From the NCBI GenBank assembly GCA_031430375.1, contig JANPBJ010000141.1:1-16752 (forward strand): a stretch of 16,752 bases of DNA, read 5' to 3'. Of the stretch, positions 1 through 5,862 are shown one piece after another. Position numbers and translations under genes: made by a program. The first letter of the stretch is position 1; each line of letters opens with the position of its first letter. The notes beneath the pieces were generated by a model that did not search any database, was not told the origin of the DNA, and worked only from the letters and a program-made list of their open reading frames with translations. Origin of the DNA: JAENVU01 sp031430375 (lineage in GTDB: Bacteria; Actinomycetota; Acidimicrobiia; IMCC26256; JAENVU01).

Positions 1-308
1 TCGGCATCGCCGAGCGAAACGCCCACTCGGATCAATAAGGCCTCTGCTGCGGTGCGGTTGTGCAGCTCGAACAATTGCTGGATCTCCACCGCCGCGGCGA
101 CCGCGTCGACCGCACTGGGGAACACGACCATCAGGCCGTCACCCAGGTTCTTCACCTCACGGCCACCGTGCGGCTCGACCGCCGTGCGCAAGAGGCCGAA
201 GTGCTCCCGACGCAGCTCCTCTGCCGCGCGCTCCCCAACACGCGACAACAACTCGGTGGAACCGACCAGATCGGTGAAGAGAACAGTGATGGTCTCCGTC
301 GCCATCAT
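1..308 (-). CDS. Class III adenylate/guanylate cyclase domain protein, second tandem copy (3' end outside the window)
   Basis: The protein begins M-M-A-T-E-T-I-T-V-L-F-T-D-L-V-G-S-T and continues to K-N-L-G-D-G, the two conserved segments carrying the metal-binding aspartates of class III nucleotide cyclases. It should convert ATP or GTP to a cyclic nucleotide, or act as a regulatory relic of that fold. About 100 codons are visible before the left edge. Its N-terminus is nearly the same as that of the cyclase at 3110-3598, so the two are tandem paralogues. The ATG at 308 shares its A with the TGA of the upstream ATPase gene (TGATG), which implies translational coupling; a second ATG follows directly at 305. 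Whether this copy also continues into an ATPase cannot be seen. The family call is firm; enzymatic activity is inferred. Confidence 0.85.
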   Translation of the reverse strand, partial: MMATETITVLFTDLVGSTELLSRVGERAAEELRREHFGLLRTAVEPHGGREVKNLGDGLMVVFPSAVDAVAAAVEIQQLFELHNRTAAEALLIRVGVSLGDA

Positions 309-3043
309 CAACCGAGCCGTTCGAGGACGGCGCGAGCGTCGCGTTCGACGTAGCCGTAGCCGCCGGCGGTGGCTGTCGCCAGCGCGGCTTCGGCCATCGC
401 AATCGCGCGGTCCCGGTCGTCGCCGCAGTTCCGATCGGCAAGTAGCGCCGCCCACGCCGCCTGCGTGCACGCGACGAACAGCTGCGAGCCAAGTCGCTCG
501 TGCATCGTCATCGCTTCTTGGAAGCGCTCGTCCGCATCGTTGTGGCGGTCGAGCGCATGGTCGAGCAGACCCAAGTAGTGCGCTAGGGAGAGACACGCCA
601 TCACCCCGTTGAAGACAATGTGGCCAGGGAACGGCTGCAGCCGCTCGTACAGCACCTCTGCCGCGGCGCGGTGGCCGACCCGTGCTGCTGCGTCAGCCCA
701 GAGGCAGTGCGTCACCGCCCACTGGAAGTCCGCAGGCGCCTCGAAGCCTTTCGCTAGGTCCGCGTCAAGCAGCCCGGTCGCGTCGGCCTCCCGGCCGGCG
801 GTGTCGGCGAATGCCAACGCCAGGACGCTGCGGTAAGCGGGATACTCCGGTTCGTCCACTATCGCCTGCTCGACGAGCGGAACGACCTCCGCCAGCCGTC
901 CCTGGAAATTTCGAATGATGATCAGCTGGGCGCCGAACATGACCATCGCGTCCGGCTCACCGTTCTCGAAACCACGGTTGAGTGCCGCTTCTGCGAACCG
1001 CTCGGCTTCGCCGATATCGCGCCACAGCATCTCCTGCCAGACCTCGTGGAAGGCGTTGGCCCATTGCAACGACGCATGCGGCACCTGGGCAAGCGCTGCC
1101 TTTGCGAGCCGATCCGACCGCCCTACGGCGCCACGATCCGCCCACTCGACTGCCGAGTGCCGGATCCAGTTGTGCAGCAGGTACCGCGCCGCCGGGCTCG
1201 TGACGGAATCGGCGAGCGCGGCGGCTTCGCCGACCCAGCTGCGGCGCAGCTCGACCGTCTGCGGACCCGGGATGCCGTCGGAGCAGAAGACCATTGTCGT
1301 CACGAGGACATCCGGATCGTCTGAGGCGCGCGCCGCGGCGACCGCCTCCTCGGCGAGACCAAACAGCTCCTCGAACTGGCTGCTTCCCTGGCTACGTTCC
1401 ATGCAGGAGAGCGAGAGCAGGCGGGCCCGCTCGGTAGCGCGGTCGTCGTCGATGCGCTCCAGCGCCCGGTCGATCATCGCGATCCGGGCGGCATCAGTGT
1501 GGAGGGACTCGCTCATCATGCCGCGGTGGTTCGCCAGTACCGCCGTGACGAGCAGTTCGACGGCGTCGTTGGCGTCGGCAAGACGGGCTGCTTCGAGGAG
1601 GTTGTCGCGGTAGTCGGCGACGCCGGCCTGACGTTGCGCTTCACCGAGGCCTATCAGCACCTCGGCGCGCTCGAGCGGGTCCGGAGCCTGGTCGCGGTCG
1701 AGGAGCTCGAGGGCCTGTGTGTACCAGCCGATGGCGTCGTCGGGCGCCATCTGGTCCAACGCGCGGGCACCCGCCAGCTTGGCGTAGTGCACCGCCTTGG
1801 TGAGGTCGGTCGGCTGGACTGCCTGGGCCCAGTGGTACGCGAGTTCGCCGGCGCGCCGCTCGAACTCGCCGCCCTCCTCCACTGCCAACGCGACCGCGCG
1901 GTGGGCCCGGGCGCGACGCGCGGGTGACAGCTCGTCGTAGAGCGTGTGCTCGATCAACGCGTGCGCGAACGAGTACCGGTCCGGGTCGTCGGTCGTGGTC
2001 AAGACCGCCGCTGCCACCGCCGCGTCGCAGACGTCGATGATCTCGTCCTCACTGCGCTCCGCGACAGCCGCCAGCAGCGCGACGTCGAAGTCGCGGCCGA
2101 TCACCGAGCCGAGACCCAGGACACGCGCGGTGTCCGCGCCGAGCGTCGCGATCCGGCGGCCGATGACCTCCCGGACACTGATCGGCAACCCGGCCGCCCG
2201 CAGGTCCAGATCGGAGACCCAACGTCCGTCGTCGCGTTGGTAGATCGTGCCGGCTTCGCTCAGGTGGCGGAGGATCTCGACGGTGAAGAACGGATTGCCG
2301 GCGGTCTCGGTGAGGATCGCGTCGCGCAGGGCCACCCCGGCGTCGCCCAGCTCGTGGCCGGCGATCCGCTCCAACAGGTCGAGCACGTCGCGGTCGTCGA
2401 AGCCGCGCAGCACGATGCGTTCACCGCCGCCTTCCCGGTGCAACGCGGCGAGGACCTCGGTCAGCGGATGCACGCAGGTGATCTCCGAGTCCCGGAACGT
2501 GCCGAGCAGCCCCACGCCGCCGAGGTCGTCGGCGATCGCGATGTGGCGCAACAGCTGCAGGGTCGACCGATCGGCCCAGTGCAGGTCGTCGACCACGATC
2601 AACAGCGGCGCATCGGCCGTCCACCGGCCGAGCAGGTCCGTGATGGCACCGAACAGCACGAACCGTTCACTGTCCGGATCCGTGGCGGGCAGCACATCCG
2701 TACCGACCCGACGCGCGAGATCCGGGACGAGGCGAGCTAGGTGCGCGCCGCGATCGGCGACGTGCGCGGCGAGCAGCGCGTCCGGCGCCGCGGCGACGAG
2801 CTGGCGCAGCACCTCGATCCATGGCTGGTACGGGATGCCGAGGTCCTCGTCACACCGGCCGTAGACGACGGTCGCTCCGTCCTCGTACACGCCCGCCGCG
2901 AACCGCGATGCCAACGTCGTCTTGCCGATGCCCGGCTCCCCACCCAGCAGCATCACCCGACGCTCCCCCGCCGCCACCGCCTTCCACACCGCGGCAAGCC
3001 GTTCCTGCTCCTCGTCACGGCCGACGAACGCGCCACCAGCCAC
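308..3043 (-). CDS. AAA/STAND-type ATPase with long helical C-terminus (ATPase half of a split cyclase-ATPase regulator)
   Basis: A 911-residue protein. A Walker A motif (G-E-P-G-I-G-K-T, residues 35-42) and a Walker B/hhhhDD segment (L-L-I-V-V-D-D-L-H-W-A-D, about 147-158) define an AAA_16-like NTPase of the kind found in LuxR/cyclase-linked regulators. The remaining ~500 residues are Ala/Leu/Glu-rich and helical, TPR-like. No LuxR-type HTH is visible at the C-terminus (ends L-E-R-L-G). The GTG start at 3043 lies inside what looks like the linker of a fused protein and has no clear Shine-Dalgarno sequence. The frame continues upstream without interruption (R-V-Q-W-A-P-L-E ... L-P-A-R-L-A) to a TGA at 3110-3112, directly after the cyclase domain. 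In known relatives cyclase and ATPase form one ~1100-residue chain, so this is either a nonsense-split gene, a readthrough gene or two genes. Confidence 0.85.
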   Translation of the reverse strand: MAGGAFVGRDEEQERLAAVWKAVAAGERRVMLLGGEPGIGKTTLASRFAAGVYEDGATVVYGRCDEDLGIPYQPWIEVLRQLVAAAPDALLAAHVADRGAHLARLVPDLARRVGTDVLPATDPDSERFVLFGAITDLLGRWTADAPLLIVVDDLHWADRSTLQLLRHIAIADDLGGVGLLGTFRDSEITCVHPLTEVLAALHREGGGERIVLRGFDDRDVLDLLERIAGHELGDAGVALRDAILTETAGNPFFTVEILRHLSEAGTIYQRDDGRWVSDLDLRAAGLPISVREVIGRRIATLGADTARVLGLGSVIGRDFDVALLAAVAERSEDEIIDVCDAAVAAAVLTTTDDPDRYSFAHALIEHTLYDELSPARRARAHRAVALAVEEGGEFERRAGELAYHWAQAVQPTDLTKAVHYAKLAGARALDQMAPDDAIGWYTQALELLDRDQAPDPLERAEVLIGLGEAQRQAGVADYRDNLLEAARLADANDAVELLVTAVLANHRGMMSESLHTDAARIAMIDRALERIDDDRATERARLLSLSCMERSQGSSQFEELFGLAEEAVAAARASDDPDVLVTTMVFCSDGIPGPQTVELRRSWVGEAAALADSVTSPAARYLLHNWIRHSAVEWADRGAVGRSDRLAKAALAQVPHASLQWANAFHEVWQEMLWRDIGEAERFAEAALNRGFENGEPDAMVMFGAQLIIIRNFQGRLAEVVPLVEQAIVDEPEYPAYRSVLALAFADTAGREADATGLLDADLAKGFEAPADFQWAVTHCLWADAAARVGHRAAAEVLYERLQPFPGHIVFNGVMACLSLAHYLGLLDHALDRHNDADERFQEAMTMHERLGSQLFVACTQAAWAALLADRNCGDDRDRAIAMAEAALATATAGGYGYVERDARAVLERLG

Positions 3044-3109
3044 GGTCGCGAGGCGGGCCGGGAGCGGCGGACGGGCGACGGTGCGTTCGAGTGGTGCCCA
3101 CTGGACCCG

Positions 3110-3598
3110 TCACGTCTCGACCGGTTCGTCCAGGCCCTTCAACTCCAGGTCGCCGACGAGCTCCAGCACGGCGGTGGTGCGCGATCGGGCCAGCATGCGG
3201 ACCATCACCGTCGTCAGGATCTCGCCACCAGCCGCCCGGGCGCAGAGCCGCGCCGCCTCCACCACCGGGAGGCCGAAGTAGTCGCCGTCCTCCGCCTCAG
3301 CATCACCGGCCGCGATCCCGATCTTCACGAACAGCGGCTCGGCCGACGCCGACCGGCCCGCGATCGCCTGCTGCATCGCCACCGCCGCGCTCACAGCGCC
3401 GGCCGCGCCATCGAAGACGACCATCAACCCGTCGCCCAGATTCTTGACCTCCCGGCCACCGTGCTCCACGAGCGCAGCCCGCAACAGCGCGAAATGCTCC
3501 CTGCGTAGCTCGTCCGCCGCAGCCTCTCCAACTCGCGACAGCAGATCCGTCGACCCCACAAGGTCGGTGAACAGCACCGTGATCGTTTCTGCCGCCAT
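3110..3598 (-). CDS. Class III adenylate/guanylate cyclase domain protein (N-terminal half of split cyclase-ATPase regulator)
   Basis: A 162-residue single-domain protein. V-L-F-T-D-L-V-G-S-T (Asp12) and V-K-N-L-G-D-G (Asp56) supply the two metal-binding aspartates. The later segment G-D-Y-F-G-L-P-V-V-E-A-A-R-L keeps the arginine (R117) of the usual N-x3-R motif but has Val113 in place of the asparagine, so catalysis may be weak or altered. The ATG at 3598 is chosen over upstream starts because AGGAG lies 6 nt before it and the protein then begins exactly at the domain (M-A-A-E-T-I-T-V). It ends D-E-P-V-E-T-stop; the same frame then resumes into the ATPase. This domain probably senses or signals through a cyclic nucleotide and is the first gene of the minus-strand block. 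Confidence 0.85.
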   Translation of the reverse strand: MAAETITVLFTDLVGSTDLLSRVGEAAADELRREHFALLRAALVEHGGREVKNLGDGLMVVFDGAAGAVSAAVAMQQAIAGRSASAEPLFVKIGIAAGDAEAEDGDYFGLPVVEAARLCARAAGGEILTTVMVRMLARSRTTAVLELVGDLELKGLDEPVET

Positions 3599-4045
3599 GC
3601 CCCGCTCCTGGTCGTGGCCGTGATCCTCGCACGTCACCATGCGCCGGCGACACATCAGGCCAGAGTCACCGGCCGGGCGAAGGGCCTGGGTGAACACCTT
3701 CCGCAACCGCGACCGACATCGCCGTCGCAGTCACGGGTTCGTCGCCGACAATGCCTCCGCCGACTCGCCGACCCAAGTCGTGCCACAACGCAGCGTCTCC
3801 CTGTCCGCGAAGGTTTTGAAAGGGGCGACGATCGTGCCTGAGCGATCGGACGCGCGAAACCGCACCTGACCAGGCCAAACGTTGTATTTCTGACAACGAG
3901 TGGACCTTGAGGGACAGCTTTCAAACCCCTCCCTCGGCCCACCTGCTCCCGGCTCCTCCGCGGCCGTCGAGCCGCCGAGTCCCCGGCTCCACCCCGGCTC
4001 GGTCCACCACCTCGACCGAGCCGCCATCACACGACGGCGCGTGGT
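3599..4045. other. Gene-free stretch upstream of the cyclase operon
   Basis: No open frame here has both a convincing start and recognisable protein content; long frames exist only because stops are rare at this GC content. The stretch must hold the promoter of the cyclase operon (minus), but I see no clear -35/-10 pair. A short inverted repeat CGTTGT-n7-ACAACG lies at about 3880-3900 in a locally AT-richer patch. The minus frame ending at 3731 contains a protein-like tail (Y-N-V-W-P-G-Q-V-R-F ... F-K-T-F-A-D-R-E-T-L) that I cannot assign. Confidence 0.4.
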
Positions 4046-4210
4046 CCGCAAAAAACCAACGAATCGGTCGCGCTCGCGGAGGTGCAGTACGCGCACCGCG
4101 CCTCGCTCGCTACCGTCGCCGCTGAGTTCGGCGTGCACCGACGGACCCTGGCGGGAGAACTTCGCCGGGCGGGAGCATCCATACGAGCCCGACGGGGCTG
4201 GGACCGTTGA
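4046..4210 (+). pseudogene. Relic of a recombinase-like C-terminal helix-turn-helix
   Basis: The plus frame reads Q-K-T-N-E-S-V-A-L-A-E-V, then A-S-L-A-T-V-A-A-E-F-G-V-H-R-R-T-L-A, then E-L-R-R-A-G-A-S-I-R-A-R-R-G-W-D-R-stop. This is the helix-turn-helix pattern found at the C-terminus of resolvase/invertase-like serine recombinases (A-x-x-F-G-V-H-x-x-T-V). There is no start codon or catalytic domain before it, so it is a decayed 3' fragment. A second relic with the same ending (I-R-P-R-R-G-W) occurs at 8330-8458. The HTH assignment is reasonably firm; parent family is an inference and a transposase-associated HTH is possible. Confidence 0.5.
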
Positions 4211-4297
4211 CGGACACCAGACGGGTTGGAAGGGGCTCGAACCCCGACCGCGGCAGTCCTCGACCGGGTACCTCAGCCGTAGGGTCGGCAGTGTCCG
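4211..4297. repeat. Segment bounded by a 7-bp inverted repeat with an inner T-arm-like hairpin
   Basis: CGGACAC (4211-4217) and GTGTCCG (4291-4297) are perfect inverted repeats bounding 87 bp that begin at the base after the stop codon of the recombinase-like relic. Inside, the minus strand carries GGGGTTCGAGCCCC, a 4-bp stem with a TTCGAG loop resembling a tRNA T-arm. The pieces are not spaced as in a tRNA (14 nt separate the T-arm-like hairpin from the 3' arm) and no anticodon arm is evident. It may be a remnant recombination or attachment sequence. Confidence 0.35.
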
Positions 4298-4447
4298 GAG
4301 CGTGACCGTGTAGCGGTAGTCGCCCAGGGCGGGCGCGACACTCGCTGCGAGCGCGACGAGATGACGGGCCTGACACTCGCGCGTGGCGTCGGTCTCGCCG
4401 GCTTCGGCCCGGGCTGACGGGGCGGGCCGGCCGAGCCGGTCGAACGC

Positions 4448-4467
4448 CCTGCGACGCCCGTCGCAGG
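4448..4467 (-). terminator. Hairpin downstream of the GNAT gene
   Basis: CCTGCGAC-GCCC-GTCGCAGG is a perfect 8-bp stem with a 4-nt loop, placed 9 nt beyond the stop codon of the acetyltransferase gene. There is no T-run, which is common for actinobacterial terminator hairpins. It is a likely terminator for the GNAT transcript. Confidence 0.55.
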
Positions 4468-4476
4468 CTCGGCGCG

Positions 4477-5079
4477 TCAGCTCGCGACGCGGGCGGGACG
4501 CAGCATCGGCCAGACCGGCGGTGAGTCCCCGGCCTGGATCTCGGCGACGACCTCGAACCCGAACCGCTCGTAGAGCGGGACGTTCGCCGGGTTCGACGAT
4601 TCCAGGTACGCGACGGCGGACTGCGCGTCGATCTGCGCGAGCGTGTGGGCGAGCAACGCGGAGCCGAGCCCCTTGCCCTGCATCCGCGGGTCCACGCCGA
4701 TACCGGGGAGGTGCCAGTGGTCCACCTCGGGGTGGGACGCGCCGACCTTCTCCAGGAACTCGAACACGACGCCGAGGAGCTCGGGCTCGAGCGCGGCCTC
4801 CATCACCCCGCCGAGCGCCTCCTCGTCGACGGACTCGCCCGGCGCGAGCCAGCAGGCGACGCCGGCGAAGTCGTCGGTCCGCAACGCGGTCCCGAGATCG
4901 AACGCGCTGCCTCCGTAGAAGCGGATCACCTCGGGGAACACGGTCAGGTACTGGTCTGCGTCCGGGAACATCCACCGCATCAGCGGGTCGTTCGCGAACG
5001 CGGCGACGAACGTGGCGGTGCAGCGTTCGCGGTCTGCGGGGGTGGCCGCCAGGATGCCGAGGGTTCGGGTGGTGGTCAT
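4477..5079 (-). CDS. GNAT-family N-acetyltransferase
   Basis: A 200-residue protein with the GNAT acetyl-CoA pyrophosphate-binding motif R/Q-x-x-G-x-G/A at R-M-Q-G-K-G-L-G-S-A-L-L (residues 132-142), preceded by the beta-strand W-H-L-P-G-I-G-V-D-P. A C-terminal L-E-S-S-N-P-A-N-V-P-L-Y-E-R-F-G-F-E-V segment is typical of the family. It should transfer an acetyl group from acetyl-CoA to a small-molecule amine; the substrate cannot be read from sequence. The ATG at 5079 has AGAGGAGA about 6 nt upstream. It is divergent from a TetR gene, and the shared spacer carries operators covering its promoter, so it is probably repressed by that regulator. With the phosphotransferase-like enzyme on the other side this suggests a detoxification or drug-modification cassette (inference). 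Confidence 0.9.
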   Translation of the reverse strand: MTTTRTLGILAATPADRERCTATFVAAFANDPLMRWMFPDADQYLTVFPEVIRFYGGSAFDLGTALRTDDFAGVACWLAPGESVDEEALGGVMEAALEPELLGVVFEFLEKVGASHPEVDHWHLPGIGVDPRMQGKGLGSALLAHTLAQIDAQSAVAYLESSNPANVPLYERFGFEVVAEIQAGDSPPVWPMLRPARVAS

Positions 5080-5123
5080 GGGCTCTCCTCTGATGTGGGC
5101 GGGGATTCCGTGTGCGCCTCGCC

Positions 5124-5175
5124 AGCATATTCACGAGAGATATCTCTTGTCAATAGAGATATCTCTCGTTATAGT
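5124..5175. promoter_or_regulatory. Divergent overlapping promoters of the GNAT and TetR genes
   Basis: On the plus strand TTGTCA (5147-5152), a 17-bp spacer and TATAGT (5170-5175) form a near-consensus promoter for the tetR-dikinase pair. On the minus strand TTGACA (5153-5148, perfect -35), an 18-bp spacer and TATGCT (5129-5124) form a promoter for the GNAT gene. The two -35 boxes overlap each other. Each spacer is filled by one copy of the operator palindrome, so occupancy should block both promoters. Confidence 0.75.
5133..5169. promoter_or_regulatory. Double TetR-type operator (nested palindromes)
   Basis: ACGAGAGATATCTCT (5133-5147) and its exact reverse complement AGAGATATCTCTCGT (5155-5169) flank the 7-bp centre TGTCAAT. 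Each arm contains the 12-bp palindrome AGAGATATCTCT (5136-5147 and 5155-5166), with centres 19 bp apart. Perfect nested symmetry between a TetR gene and its divergent neighbour is a classic TetR-family operator arrangement, here probably bound by two dimers. Confidence 0.8.
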
Positions 5176-5217
5176 GTTCACAGCCCGCCGATCCGAAGGA
5201 ACCGGGGACCTCCGCTC

Positions 5218-5862
5218 ATGGCCGACGAACCACGACGCCCGTACTCTTCGCCCCTGCGGGAGGAGCAGGCCCGCACGACCCGGGACCTGATCCTCGATGC
5301 GCTCGTCGACCTCCTCGCCGATCGCCGGGCGGACGAGGTCACCACGCGTGAGATCGCCGAGCGCGCCCGGGTGTCCCAGCCCACCGTGTACCGCCACTTC
5401 CCCGACCGGACCGCGCTGCTCGAAGGCATGACCGCACGCGTCAACGAGCTTGCGAACGAGACCGCGGGCGGCTTCGCCGACGCGAGCGTCGACGACATCG
5501 GCCCGCGCATCGCGTGGCTGTTCGAGACGGCCGATGAGTTCGCAGTCGAGATGCGGGCCGAGGCCCTGCTGAACGCGGACCCGCGGCGCTTCTCGGCCGA
5601 CACCCAGCGCCACTCCGCGGAGATGCTCGCGGTGGTGGCCGCCGCGTTCCCTGAGCTCGACGCGCGTCGCCACGCCCAGATCACCGGTCTGTTGCGCTGC
5701 CTCGGCTCGGCGCAGTCGTGGCTGCGGCAGCGGGAGGAGTTCAGCGTGCCCGGCGTCGAGTCCGGACCGATCACCCGCTGGGCCGTCGACACCCTGATCG
5801 CGGCAGTTCGCCGCGGCGAGCTCGCCGACCTCGAACCCGAACCCACCAGAGGCCAACCATGA
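5218..5862 (+). CDS. TetR/AcrR-family transcriptional repressor
   Basis: A 214-residue protein with an N-terminal TetR DNA-binding domain: A-R-T-T-R-D-L-I-L-D-A (residues 18-28), then T-T-R-E-I-A-E-R-A-R-V-S-Q-P-T-V-Y-R-H-F (about 42-61), the HTH signature of the family. The C-terminal ligand/dimerisation domain shows no recognisable subfamily signature. The ATG at 5218 places this HTH at the usual position; a larger in-frame opening upstream crosses the operators and the GNAT gene and is not credible. The stop overlaps the next start as ATGA, so it is translated with the phosphotransferase-like enzyme. The palindromic double operator just upstream implies autorepression and repression of the divergent GNAT gene, relieved by an unknown ligand. 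Confidence 0.92.
   Translation: MADEPRRPYSSPLREEQARTTRDLILDALVDLLADRRADEVTTREIAERARVSQPTVYRHFPDRTALLEGMTARVNELANETAGGFADASVDDIGPRIAWLFETADEFAVEMRAEALLNADPRRFSADTQRHSAEMLAVVAAAFPELDARRHAQITGLLRCLGSAQSWLRQREEFSVPGVESGPITRWAVDTLIAAVRRGELADLEPEPTRGQP

Noticed and set aside
4211..4297. Possible tRNA gene on the minus strand
   Set aside because: The T-arm-like hairpin and 7-bp outer stem are present, but 14 nt separate them, and no anticodon or D arm folds in place.
3731..5134. 467-codon minus-strand open frame across the GNAT gene and upstream region
   Set aside because: It is Arg/Pro-rich, overlaps the well-supported GNAT gene in another frame, and matches no protein pattern. Only its last ~50 residues look protein-like, and they have no local start.
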